64,000 nucleotides of DNA. Origin: Aliirhizobium wenxiniae (GTDB lineage: Bacteria; Pseudomonadota; Alphaproteobacteria; Rhizobiales; Rhizobiaceae). The stretch is taken from NCBI RefSeq assembly GCF_019511445.1, contig NZ_JAEUAN010000010.1, positions 124,001-188,000 on the forward strand, in the 5' to 3' direction. The notes under the pieces were generated by a model. That model saw nothing but the letters and a program-made list of their open reading frames with translations, ran no database searches and was not told where the DNA came from. The stretch's first letter is position 1. Each line of letters starts with the position of its first letter. Position numbers and translations under genes: made by a program. This document shows positions 35,178-44,303 of the stretch, piece after piece.

Positions 35178-36680
35178 ATGGATATTTTCGCAAATCTCTG
35201 GCTCGGCTTCACCGTTGCCGGCACATTCTACAATCTTTTCTATTGCCTTGTCGGCGTCTTCCTCGGCACTGCCATCGGCGTTCTGCCGGGTCTGGGACCG
35301 GTCGCGACGATCGCCATGCTTCTGCCGATCACCTTCGGCCTGCCGCCGGAATCGGCGCTGATCATGCTGGCCGGTATCTATTACGGTGCCCAGTATGGTG
35401 GATCGACGACCGCAATTCTCGTTAATCTGCCGGGCGAACCATCTTCCGTCGTGACGGCGCTCGACGGTTACCAGATGGCGCGTCAGGGGCATGCCGGCCG
35501 CGCGCTTTCGACGGCTGCCATCGGCTCTTTCATTGCCGGCACGATCTCGACCATTCTGATTGCAGTATTTGCGCCGGCGCTTGCCGCCGTCGCGCTGCAG
35601 TTCGGTCCGGCCGAATATTTCTCGCTGATGGTTCTCGGCCTGATCGCCTCGATCGTCATGGCGTCCGGCCCGCTGCTCCATGCGCTCGGCATGATCCTTG
35701 TCGGGCTTTTGCTCGGCATGGCGGGTACCGATGTGAATTCTGCCGTGCCCCGCTACACATTCGGCATGCCGCTTCTGTCTGACGGGCTCGATTTCGTCGT
35801 TATCGCCATGGGCATCTTCGGTCTCGGCGAGATCATCGCCAATCTCGAAGACGAAGCGGACCGCTCGGTGATGACGAAACGGGTCACCGGTCTGATGCCG
35901 TCCAAGGAAGACTGGAAACGCATCATTGCTCCTATCCTGCGCGGCACGGCGCTCGGTTCGCTGCTGGGCATCCTGCCGGGCGGCGGTGCGGCACTCGCCT
36001 CGTTCGGCTCCTATTCGCTCGAGAAGAAATTCGCCAAACATCCGGAAGAATTCGGCAAGGGTGCGATCGAAGGCGTTGCCGGGCCGGAATCGGCCAACAA
36101 TGCCGGTGCCCAGACGTCGTTCATTCCCATGCTGACGCTCGGCCTGCCGTCGAATTCAGTGATGGCGCTGATGATCGGTGCGATGATTATTCAGGGCATT
36201 CAACCCGGCCCCTCCGTCATGACCGAACAGCCCACGCTGTTCTGGGGCCTGATCGCATCCATGTGGATCGGCAATGCAATGCTGCTTGTCCTCAATCTGC
36301 CGCTGATCGGGCTGTGGGTGCGGATGATCGCCATTCCCTACAACTTCCTCTTCCCGATCATCATCGTCTTCTGCGCGATCGGTGTCTTCAGCGTCAACAA
36401 CAACGCCTTCGACATCTATATGATGGCGATCTTCGGTGTGGTCGGCTACGTCTTCCGCAAGCTCGACGCGGAGCCGGCACCGTTGCTGCTGGCTTTCATC
36501 CTTGGCCCGATGATGGAGGAGTTCCTGCGCCGGACACTGCTTTTCTCGAAGGGCGATCCGAGCGTATTCATTACTCGCCCGGTAAGCGCCGGCCTGCTGA
36601 TCGTCGCCGCTGTGTTGCTGGTCGCCGTGCTGCTGCCAGCCGTACGCAAGGGACGCGAGAAGGCGTTTCAGGAAGAGTAA
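35178..36680 (+). CDS. tctA: Tripartite tricarboxylate transporter large permease (TctA)
   Basis: The 500-residue inner-membrane protein has about eleven membrane segments. [40 protein letters not shown] and [21 protein letters not shown] are the conserved TctA motifs. The ATG at 35178 lies 10 bases past the tctB stop codon. The protein is complete. Confidence 0.94.
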   Translation: MDIFANLWLGFTVAGTFYNLFYCLVGVFLGTAIGVLPGLGPVATIAMLLPITFGLPPESALIMLAGIYYGAQYGGSTTAILVNLPGEPSSVVTALDGYQMARQGHAGRALSTAAIGSFIAGTISTILIAVFAPALAAVALQFGPAEYFSLMVLGLIASIVMASGPLLHALGMILVGLLLGMAGTDVNSAVPRYTFGMPLLSDGLDFVVIAMGIFGLGEIIANLEDEADRSVMTKRVTGLMPSKEDWKRIIAPILRGTALGSLLGILPGGGAALASFGSYSLEKKFAKHPEEFGKGAIEGVAGPESANNAGAQTSFIPMLTLGLPSNSVMALMIGAMIIQGIQPGPSVMTEQPTLFWGLIASMWIGNAMLLVLNLPLIGLWVRMIAIPYNFLFPIIIVFCAIGVFSVNNNAFDIYMMAIFGVVGYVFRKLDAEPAPLLLAFILGPMMEEFLRRTLLFSKGDPSVFITRPVSAGLLIVAAVLLVAVLLPAVRKGREKAFQEE

Positions 36681-36995
36681 ATGTTTTTTCATCCGGACAG
36701 GAACATGCTGCCTGTCCGGGTATCCGTTTTGAACCGAAGAATATTGTTGGTACTGCGGGTTTTCGGTTCAACTCCACCATTTCCAGCCACATCACGCGAA
36801 TTGCCGGTAACGTCTAACTGCAGCCGACGATCACATCCAACGACATCGATTTACAGTTGGTCATGAAATCGGACTGGATTTCGACAGACATGCCCTGTTT
36901 TTCAGGACTGATCGACACTATGCCTCAAGTTCCATGAGGTTGCCCGAACGCTGAATTAGACTGCGTGGAAAATAGTAAATGGCTTTAGCTTCAGG
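36681..36995. other. Intergenic region after tctA, with one hairpin
   Basis: CCGGACAGG (36693-36701) and CCTGTCCGG (36711-36719) form a nine-base stem with a nine-base loop just after the tctA stop codon, a likely terminator although the following T run is weak. The remaining 275 bases are AT-richer than the neighbours and show no gene or RNA that I can recognise. Confidence 0.55.
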
Positions 36996-38050
36996 TTACC
37001 TGATCCTGCTTTGCAGGAGCTCACCCGGTTGTTCCAGAACCGGATATGCGGTTGCTGCGACCAGATGTGAATTCAATTGCTTGAGGTCGCGCAGCAAATC
37101 GAGATGGAGCGAACTTGTTTCCGAGGCATCGAAATCTCCTTTCCGAAGTAGCTCAAAATGTGCCGTGGTGCCGTCTCGCTCGACCTTTCTGAAAACGACC
37201 TTTCCTTCCGCCAGCATGCGGGCCAGGCGCTCGTCCTGCGACATGAACAGGGCGGCGGCGGTTTGCAGATTGGTCGCGAGGCGGTCGAAAAGAGTGTTCA
37301 GTTCGCTTCTGGAGTCTTTTGAGAAGGTCATGCCGCGCCGCGGACGCTTGGCGAGGTGTGGAAGCACATTCTGATCGAGCACATCACCCGCATGTTCCAG
37401 CCCGGTCGAAAAGATCAAAATCTCTTCCAGCCTGCGTTTGTCGGTATCGCTGAGTTCGTCGGGATCGATGGAGGTCAGGTAGATCTTGACGGCGGTGTTG
37501 AGCCGATCGAGCACCCTATCCTGCTTGCGCAGCGCCGACAGCGCCCGGCGATCGTTCGACGAAAGCGCTGCTTTGGTGCCCGCCAGCATCTCGTCCTGAA
37601 TATCGACGATCCGCAACACTTCGCGGGCTGTCGCCTGCAGCGCGACGATCGGCGTTTCCTTGGCCGAGGGGTCGAGATAACGCGGCTGGCCTGGGTCGCT
37701 TTCATCGATGCGCTGCGGCATGAACCGGACCAGCGCATTCGCGAATGGCGTCAGGAAGGGCATGAACAATGCCGTCACGACGGCTTGAACACCGTGTGGA
37801 AATTGGCCACCATGCGGCCGTCGCCGCTTGACCACGCTGCCATCAGGCCCGTCGCCGTGCTGCTTTGCAGAACGGCCGTGACCCACATTCCGGCCAGAAA
37901 GGCCTTCATGCGGTTGCTCAGCGCATGTCCTAGAAAAGAGCGCAGCCCGGGACCGAAGGCGCGCTGTATGCCGGTCTGCACCATGCGCGTCCCCCAGAGA
38001 AGAAGCGCGATATGACCGGCGAGCGCGATCATGGCAAGGATGACGGACAT
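36996..38050 (-). pseudogene. Broken Na/Pi cotransporter-family gene (internal deletion plus frameshift)
   Basis: From ATG at 38050 the frame encodes a normal Na/Pi-cotransporter N-terminus (GHIALLLWGTRMVQTGIQRA and VTAVLQSSTATGLMAA) but stops at 37775 after about 91 residues. The phrase ANFHTVF, which in intact relatives lies some 200 or more residues later, follows almost at once, so most of the membrane domain is deleted. One base is also missing just after TTCAA (near 37783), and the C-terminal PhoU-like cytoplasmic domain (about 250 residues, ending at 36996) continues in another frame. It would not make a working transporter. Confidence 0.8.
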
Positions 38051-38156
38051 ATCGGCATTCCACTTGCAGGTAGAAGATATCGATTAGCTGGCTAACGATA
38101 TCCCCCGTGTCTGGTAATCAACCGCCGGCCGGAAATTTCCCATCGTTCCGGACCAT

Positions 38157-39194
38157 TCATCCCTGCAGGCGTTTTCCGTCGCCGTCGAAAAGATGGAAGC
38201 GATCCGCAGCGGCGGTCAGTTCCTTGCTTTCTCCAATGCCTATCACCGAGCGGCCGGGAACGCGAAAAACCACCGTGCTGCCATCCTCTGTCGCTCCATG
38301 AACGTAACTTTCGGCGCCGACAAGTTCGACTGCAATCACCTGCACCTTGATGCGGAAACCATCGGTGGATGAAGCGTCGGCGATGACAAGATCCTCGGGT
38401 CGCACGCCGATCATCGCCACGTTGGACGGCCAGCTGACGCCAGCACCGTGACTACCGGCCGGTTTCATCAGGTTCATTGATGGAGAACCGATAAAGGTGG
38501 CGACGAATGTGGTGGCCGGCTTTTCGTAAAGCTCGATCGGCGTACCGACCTGCTCGATGCGCCCGGCGTTGAGCACCACCAACCGGTCGGCCAGCGTCAT
38601 CGCCTCCATCTGGTCGTGGGTGACATAGATCGATGTTGTTTCGAGCGAACGCTGAAGCCTGCGGATTTCCACCCGCATCTGCACGCGCAGCTTTGCGTCC
38701 AAGTTGGAGAGCGGTTCGTCGAACAGAAAGGCCGATGGTTTGCGCACGATGGCGCGGCCCATGGCCACACGCTGGCGCTGGCCGCCCGAGAGCTGTCGCG
38801 GTTTTCGTTCGAGAAACTGCTCGATTTCCAGCGCTCGCGCCGCTTCCGTGATGCGCCGGTCGATCTCGTCTTTTGGCGTGTTGCGGTTTTTCAGGCCATA
38901 AGCGAGGTTTTGACGCACCGTCATATGCGGATAAAGCGCGTAGTTCTGGAACACCATGGCGATATCGCGTTCCGATGGTTCCAGAGTGTTGACGCGCCTC
39001 CCTGCAATCGTCACGTCGCCAGAGGTGATGCTTTCGAGGCCTGCGACCATGCGCAGAAGGGTCGATTTTCCGCAGCCGGACGGGCCGACCAGCACGATCA
39101 TCTCGCCATCGGCGATGTCCAGCGACACGCCCTTGATCGCCTCGATATTGGTGCCATAGACCTTGCGGACGTCTTTCAGTTCAATCGTAGCCAT
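38157..39194 (-). CDS. CUT1 sugar ABC transporter ATP-binding protein (UgpC/MalK-like)
   Basis: The 345-residue ATPase has Walker [10 protein letters not shown], signature [13 protein letters not shown], Walker [17 protein letters not shown] and a C-terminal TOBE regulatory domain (about 235-345). It energises the two permeases encoded directly upstream; its ATG overlaps the permease stop codon by one base. It ends the eight-gene leftward cluster. Sequence alone does not separate UgpC from other MalK-like subunits. Confidence 0.93.
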   Translation of the reverse strand: MATIELKDVRKVYGTNIEAIKGVSLDIADGEMIVLVGPSGCGKSTLLRMVAGLESITSGDVTIAGRRVNTLEPSERDIAMVFQNYALYPHMTVRQNLAYGLKNRNTPKDEIDRRITEAARALEIEQFLERKPRQLSGGQRQRVAMGRAIVRKPSAFLFDEPLSNLDAKLRVQMRVEIRRLQRSLETTSIYVTHDQMEAMTLADRLVVLNAGRIEQVGTPIELYEKPATTFVATFIGSPSMNLMKPAGSHGAGVSWPSNVAMIGVRPEDLVIADASSTDGFRIKVQVIAVELVGAESYVHGATEDGSTVVFRVPGRSVIGIGESKELTAAADRFHLFDGDGKRLQG

Positions 39195-40042
39195 TATTTT
39201 TCGGTCTCCACCAAACCCTTGACGAACCAGCGCTGCATCAGCACCACGACGATGACGGGAGGAATGATCGCCAGGATCGCCGTCACCATCACATAGTTCC
39301 ACGGCGTCGAGGCATCTGCGAAATCCACCATGCGGCGCAGGCCGATGATGATCGTGTTCATGTCGGCCCTGTCAGTGACGAGCAGCGGCCAGAGATATTG
39401 CGTCCATCCGTAGATGAAGAGGATGACGAACAGCGCCGCGATATTGGTCATCGACAGCGGCAGAAGAATATCCTTCATGAAGCGGAACGGACCGGCATTG
39501 TCGATCCGCGCGGCTTCCACCATCTCGCCCGGTATAGTCAGGAAAAACTGCCGGAACAGGAAGGTCGCCGTCGCCGATGCCATCAGCGGCAGGGTGAGGC
39601 CCGCATAGGTGTTCAAGAGGCCAAGATCGACGAGCACCTTGTAGGTCGGCAGGATGCGTACTTCCACCGGCAGCATCAGCGTGATGAAGATCATCCAGAA
39701 AAAGCCCATGCGGAACGGAAAGCGAAAGAACACGATCGCAAAGGCCGACAGGAAGGAGATGACGATCTTGCCGATGGCAATGGCGACCGCGACGACAAAA
39801 CTGTTGAACAGCAGCCGTTCGAGACTGACACCGACGACACGCTCGACACCGCCGGAAATGGACTCTGAATAATTCTCCATCATGTGGCCGCCGGGCAGAA
39901 GCGACAGCGGCGGCCTGATTATGGCACCGGATGGCGCCGTCGAGGCGATGAACGTGTAGTAGATCGGGAAGGCGACGATAATGATGCCGAGGATCAGCAT
40001 CAGATGCGCTATGAGGCTGGCGATTGGTCTGTTTTCGATCAT
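39194..40042 (-). CDS. CUT1 sugar ABC transporter permease (UgpE/MalG-like)
   Basis: The 282-residue inner-membrane protein has about six membrane segments and the EAA loop [20 protein letters not shown]. It resembles UgpE of glycerol-3-phosphate transporters ([20 protein letters not shown]). It follows the other permease by nine bases and overlaps the ATPase start by one. Confidence 0.93.
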   Translation of the reverse strand: MIENRPIASLIAHLMLILGIIIVAFPIYYTFIASTAPSGAIIRPPLSLLPGGHMMENYSESISGGVERVVGVSLERLLFNSFVVAVAIAIGKIVISFLSAFAIVFFRFPFRMGFFWMIFITLMLPVEVRILPTYKVLVDLGLLNTYAGLTLPLMASATATFLFRQFFLTIPGEMVEAARIDNAGPFRFMKDILLPLSMTNIAALFVILFIYGWTQYLWPLLVTDRADMNTIIIGLRRMVDFADASTPWNYVMVTAILAIIPPVIVVVLMQRWFVKGLVETEK

Positions 40043-40051
40043 CTTTACACC

Positions 40052-40933
40052 TCACCCATAATGCACGCGCCGCTCGACGAAGCGGAACTGGAAGGCGGTC
40101 AGCGCAATGACGATGATCATCAGGATGACCGACTGGGCGGCCGACGAGCCGAGATTGAGGTTCACGAAACCGTCGTTATAGACCTTGTAGACCAGCGTTT
40201 CCGTGGCCTTGGCGGGTCCACCACCAGTCACCGAATGGATGATGCCAAAGGTGTCGAAAAACGCGTAGACGGTGTTGACCACAAGCAGGAAGAAGGTGGT
40301 GGGCGCCAGCAGCGGAAACACGATCGTCCAGAAGCGGCGCGATCCGCGCGCGCCATCAATGGACGCGGCCTCAAGCAGCGACTTCGGAATGGCCTGCAGG
40401 CCGGCGACGAAGAACAGAAAATTGTAGCTGATCTGTTTCCAGGCGGCGGCCACCACGACCAGCGCCATCGCCTGATCGCCGTCCAGGAGCGGATCCCAGG
40501 CAATGCCGTTGCGGCGCAGGATATAGGCGAACGTGCCCATGGCCGGGTTGAACATGAACAGCCACAACATGCCGGCGACCGCGGGCGCCACCGCATAGGG
40601 GATGATCATCATCGTGCGGTAAAACCCTTTTCCGCGCACGACGAGATCGGCGGCGGTTGCCAGCAGCAGCGCGATGCCCATGGAGAGCACGGCAGTGGCT
40701 ATACTGAAGACGACGGTGACGCGCAGCGCATGCAGATAATTGGCGTCCGACAGGATCGTCGTGAAATTGGCAAGGCCCACAAAGGTGCTCTGCAGCCCGA
40801 ACGGGTCTTCCCGCATGGCCGATTGGTAAAGCGCCTGGCTGGCCGGCCAGAAGAAAAAGACGATGGTCAGCACGATCTGTGGCGCGACCAGAAAATAGGG
40901 AAGGATCTTGTTCGGAAAGACGGTGCTTTGCAC
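40052..40933 (-). CDS. CUT1 sugar ABC transporter permease (UgpA/MalF-like)
   Basis: The 293-residue permease has about six membrane segments, the EAA loop [20 protein letters not shown], and UgpA-like features ([20 protein letters not shown], and [20 protein letters not shown] near the C-terminus). A hairpin separates it from the binding-protein gene upstream. It forms the membrane channel with the protein encoded next. Confidence 0.93.
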   Translation of the reverse strand: MQSTVFPNKILPYFLVAPQIVLTIVFFFWPASQALYQSAMREDPFGLQSTFVGLANFTTILSDANYLHALRVTVVFSIATAVLSMGIALLLATAADLVVRGKGFYRTMMIIPYAVAPAVAGMLWLFMFNPAMGTFAYILRRNGIAWDPLLDGDQAMALVVVAAAWKQISYNFLFFVAGLQAIPKSLLEAASIDGARGSRRFWTIVFPLLAPTTFFLLVVNTVYAFFDTFGIIHSVTGGGPAKATETLVYKVYNDGFVNLNLGSSAAQSVILMIIVIALTAFQFRFVERRVHYG

Positions 40934-40959
40934 GGGCAGGCTCCTTGAGGATCAGGAAA

Positions 40960-40990
40960 GCCGCCCGCATGTTTGTGCCATGTGGGCGGC
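40960..40990 (-). terminator. Hairpin between the CUT1 binding-protein gene and the permease genes
   Basis: GCCGCCCGCATG and CATGTGGGCGGC pair over twelve bases with one G-T wobble and a seven-base loop. On the transcribed strand the hairpin is followed by TTTCCTG. It lies 11 bases after the stop codon of the binding protein, the same layout as at 15708-15729 and 32413-32436. Confidence 0.7.
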
Positions 40991-41001
40991 GAAGACCGAT
41001 G

Positions 41002-42306
41002 TCAGTTGCCGAGCGCCTGCTGGATTGCCGCATTGCCGCGTTCGACGGATTTATCGAGAGCAGCCTTGGCGTCCTGCTTGCCGGCGAGCATGGCCTCGAA
41101 CTCCTCGTTCATGATGTCACGCACCTGCGGCAGGTTGACGAGGCGCACGCCCTTGGAGTTTTCGGTCGGTGCCTTGCCCATCATCTGCAGGAGCGGCGTC
41201 TCGCGGCCCGGGTTCTTGTCGTAGAAGCCGGATTTCTTGGTATCTTCGTAAGCGGCCATCGTCACCGGCATGTAACCTGAGACCTGATGCAGGCGGGCCT
41301 GGATCTTGGTCTGCGACAGGAAGTTGAAAAAGGTGGCGACGCCTTTGTATTCCGCATCGCTCTTGCCGCCGAAGACCCACAGGCTCGCTCCGCCCGGAAT
41401 GGTGTTCTGCGGGCGGCCTTCACCCTCATAATAGGGCAGCTGGCCTATGCCGTATTTCATGCCGGATTTGATGATATCGCCGAGCCCACCGGAGGATTCC
41501 GTCAAGATGCCGCATTCGCCGGAGGTGAACAGCTGCTTGGCTTCCGACGTGCGGCCGCCATAGCGGAAGGTGCCATCCTTGGCGAGATCGGCGATCGACT
41601 GGAAATGCTTGACGAAGGGCTCGGAGTTGAAGGCGAGCTTGACGTTGGTGCCGCCGAGACCGTTTTCATCGCTCGCATAGGAGAGGTTGTTCCAGGCGGC
41701 GAAATTTTCCGTCTGGATCCAGGTCAGCCATGTGGAGGTGAAACCGCAATTGGCGGCGCCGCTGGACTTGATCTTCTTGGCGGCCTCAAAGACTTCCGGC
41801 CATGTCTTTGGTGGCGCATCGGCGTTCAGTCCGGCTTTTTCAAATACGTCCTTGTTGTAATAGAGGATGGGTGAGGACGAGTTGTAGGGAAAGGACAGCA
41901 TCGTGCCATCAGGCTTCGAATAATAGGCGACGATGCCGGGCAGATATTGCGCCTTGTCGAACTTGAAGCCGCCCTTTTCCAGGACCTCGGCCACGGGCAC
42001 GATGGCACCCTGCGCGCCCATCATCACGCCGGTTCCGACATCAAAAACCTGGATGATGGCAGGTGGCTGCTTGGCACGGAAGGCGGCAATGCCGGCGTTC
42101 AGCGTTTCCGGATAGGTGCCCTTGAACACCGGCACGATCTTGAAGTCGGACTGGCTTTCGTTGAACTCCTTGGCCAGCTGGTCGACGACCTCGTTATTGG
42201 CGCCTGTCATGGCGTGCCACCACGAGATTTCCGTGGCGGCGAGCGCGCTCGATGCCATAAGTGTCAAGGCTGCGGTTGAAAGAACTGATGCAAAAGCGGT
42301 TTTCAT
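41002..42306 (-). CDS. CUT1 ABC transporter substrate-binding protein (UgpB-like)
   Basis: The 434-residue periplasmic protein has a signal peptide (about 1-22, ending SSALAA) and a family 1 extracellular binding domain beginning TEISWWHAMTG, a phrase shared with UgpB (glycerol-3-phosphate binding). Further UgpB-like segments are VFKGTYPETLNAGIAAFRA and CGFTSTWLTWIQTENFAAWN. The ATG at 42306 follows GGGAGGAAAT. The similarity favours glycerol-3-phosphate or a glycerophosphodiester as ligand, but a paralogue for another sugar phosphate is possible. Confidence 0.92.
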   Translation of the reverse strand: MKTAFASVLSTAALTLMASSALAATEISWWHAMTGANNEVVDQLAKEFNESQSDFKIVPVFKGTYPETLNAGIAAFRAKQPPAIIQVFDVGTGVMMGAQGAIVPVAEVLEKGGFKFDKAQYLPGIVAYYSKPDGTMLSFPYNSSSPILYYNKDVFEKAGLNADAPPKTWPEVFEAAKKIKSSGAANCGFTSTWLTWIQTENFAAWNNLSYASDENGLGGTNVKLAFNSEPFVKHFQSIADLAKDGTFRYGGRTSEAKQLFTSGECGILTESSGGLGDIIKSGMKYGIGQLPYYEGEGRPQNTIPGGASLWVFGGKSDAEYKGVATFFNFLSQTKIQARLHQVSGYMPVTMAAYEDTKKSGFYDKNPGRETPLLQMMGKAPTENSKGVRLVNLPQVRDIMNEEFEAMLAGKQDAKAALDKSVERGNAAIQQALGN

Positions 42307-42337
42307 GGTCGATTTCCTCCCTTTCCATGAATTGGCC

Positions 42338-42381
42338 TGCCGCCATCTGGCGGTATGTTGCGAGACCCTCCCCGGTCTCGC
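42338..42381. other. Two inverted repeats upstream of the UgpB-like gene
   Basis: CCGCCA-TC-TGGCGG (42340-42353) and GCGAGACC-N6-GGTCTCGC (42360-42381) lie between the phosphatase stop codon and the binding-protein start. Neither has a T tract. They may mark a processing site, an attenuator or an internal promoter operator for the downstream transporter. Confidence 0.4.
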
Positions 42382-42411
42382 CATTGCTGACGGGTGTTGT
42401 CGCCAGTGCCT

Positions 42412-43233
42412 TCAGGCGGCGGCGACGCCTGTCTTGCCGATCCCGGCGATCCTGCGCAGGTCGTCTATCGCGCCCGGTCCCGCCGCCAGGACGGGAGCGC
42501 CTTTCGTGAGCCGCTCGCCATCGCAGGGAAACGGCAGAAACCAGCCGCCCGCCTCGCGCACGAGGCAATAGCCGCCAAGGCAATCCCAAGCGTGCATGTA
42601 AGGCTCATAATACCCCACAAGCCGGCCGGCGGCGACATAGGCGAGCATCAATGCGCCCGAGCCCAACCGCACGAAATTGCCACCGCTTGCCAAAAGGTCC
42701 TCAACGATCTTTCCAACCGATGCCGGCGTGACATGATGGTTGGCGCCGATGCCGGTGACGGCGTTGCGAATTGTCTTGATGCTCTCGAGCTTCAGCGACC
42801 TGCCATTCAACGTTGCGCCCATGCCGGATGCGCCGGAATACAGTTCGTCATGGCAGGGCACATGGATGACGCCCACCACCGGCTCGCCCTTGTAGAGAAC
42901 GGCAATCGATACGCACCAGTTCGGCATGCCGTGAACGAAGGGGCTGGTGCCGTCGATCGGGTCCACCACCCAGGTAAAACCGCTGTCGCCTGCGGTCAGC
43001 CCGTATTCCTCGCCGAGAAAACCATCGGCCGGAAACGCCTCTCCCGTCCTTTCCCGGATCAGGTCCTCCACGTTGCGGTCGGCGATCGAGACGACATCCT
43101 GCGGATCGCCCTTGATCTCGATCACCAGCGTATCACGGCGCCGGTAATAACCGAGCGCCAGCTTACCGGCCTCGACGGCAATGTTTTCCGCCAGTTTGTG
43201 GCGTTTGACGATCTCATCCTGTTCCGATGTCAT
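42412..43233 (-). CDS. Inositol-monophosphatase-family enzyme
   Basis: The 273-residue protein has the two metal-binding signatures of the family: FLGEEYGL then WVVDPIDGTSPFVHGMPNW, and near the C-terminus YEPYMHAWDCLGGYCLVREAGG. These hydrolyse phosphate esters such as inositol phosphate, histidinol phosphate or fructose bisphosphate with Mg2+. The ATG at 43233 is nine bases after GAGG; a GTG at 43248 overlapping the ATPase stop codon is the alternative. It sits between two ABC transporter sets in one cluster, suggesting that it dephosphorylates an imported sugar or polyol phosphate. Confidence 0.92.
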   Translation of the reverse strand: MTSEQDEIVKRHKLAENIAVEAGKLALGYYRRRDTLVIEIKGDPQDVVSIADRNVEDLIRERTGEAFPADGFLGEEYGLTAGDSGFTWVVDPIDGTSPFVHGMPNWCVSIAVLYKGEPVVGVIHVPCHDELYSGASGMGATLNGRSLKLESIKTIRNAVTGIGANHHVTPASVGKIVEDLLASGGNFVRLGSGALMLAYVAAGRLVGYYEPYMHAWDCLGGYCLVREAGGWFLPFPCDGERLTKGAPVLAAGPGAIDDLRRIAGIGKTGVAAA

Positions 43234-43244
43234 GGGGAAAATCC

Positions 43245-44303
43245 TCACTGCGCGATGATGGCGATGCCGCGGTTTTTCAGGCCGATGGCAACCCGCGTGC
43301 CGGGGGCAAGTGGGCGGTCGACCGACGGGTCCACGATAAACAGGGTCCCGCCACTCGTTTCCGCCTCGTATTCGATATGATCGCCGAGATAGGCCGCATG
43401 GCTGATGCGCCCCGGAAAGGCTGCCGTTTCAGCCGGTTCCAGCGTGATCGCGCTCGGCCGCACGGCAAGCTGGCTCTTGCCGGGCCGGGCACCACGCGCC
43501 GGTACGACATGGTGCAGGCCCTCGATGCTGATCGTCGCCTCGCTGCTGCTGATGCCGATCACCTCGCAGGGCACGACATTCGCTTCGCCGATAAAATCGG
43601 CAATGAAAGGCGAGGCCGGTGCTTCGTATAGTTCGCGCGGCGAACCCTGCTGGGCGATCTCGCCATCCTTCATGACAATGATCTGGTCGGAGACGGCCAG
43701 TGCCTCATCCTGATCGTGCGTTACGTAAACGGCGGTGAACTGCAGCCGCTGCTGAAGCTCGCGGATTTCCGTGCGCACCCGGCGGCGAAGGCGGGCGTCG
43801 AGATTGGAAAGCGGCTCGTCGAGCAGCAGGACCTGCGGTTCGAGAACCAGCGCGCGGGCAACGGCCACACGCTGCTGCTGCCCACCCGACAGTTCTGCCG
43901 GAAGCCGCCCGCCCATGCCGGCGAGGCCGACGAGTTCGAGCCCGTGTTCCGCCTTCTGTCGCGCTTCCTTTTTTGAATAGCCGGAGGATTCCAGCCCATA
44001 GGCAACATTGTCGAGCGAATTCATGTGCGGAAACAATGCGTAGGACTGGAACACCATGGACACGTCGCGCTCGTTGGCGGGCAGCATGGTCACATCCTTG
44101 CCGCCGATCAGGATGCGGCCGGAAGTCGGATGTTCGAGGCCAGCCAGCATGCGCAGCGTCGTCGTCTTGCCGCAGCCGGAAGGGCCGAGCAGCGTCACCA
44201 GCGTTCCGGGCTGAACCGTCAGCGACAGGTCATGGATGGCCGTGAAGGAACCAAATGATTTGCGGACATTCTGGAACGTGACCGAACCGGCGCTTCTGGT
44301 CAT
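43245..44303 (-). CDS. ABC transporter ATP-binding protein (AfuC/FbpC/PotA-like)
   Basis: The 352-residue ATPase has Walker A GPSGCGKTT, signature [13 protein letters not shown], Walker [20 protein letters not shown] and a C-terminal TOBE domain. Its start overlaps the permease stop codon by four bases. With the fused permease and the FbpA-like binding protein upstream it forms a complete importer of the Fe3+/sugar-phosphate type. Confidence 0.92.
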   Translation of the reverse strand: MTRSAGSVTFQNVRKSFGSFTAIHDLSLTVQPGTLVTLLGPSGCGKTTTLRMLAGLEHPTSGRILIGGKDVTMLPANERDVSMVFQSYALFPHMNSLDNVAYGLESSGYSKKEARQKAEHGLELVGLAGMGGRLPAELSGGQQQRVAVARALVLEPQVLLLDEPLSNLDARLRRRVRTEIRELQQRLQFTAVYVTHDQDEALAVSDQIIVMKDGEIAQQGSPRELYEAPASPFIADFIGEANVVPCEVIGISSSEATISIEGLHHVVPARGARPGKSQLAVRPSAITLEPAETAAFPGRISHAAYLGDHIEYEAETSGGTLFIVDPSVDRPLAPGTRVAIGLKNRGIAIIAQ

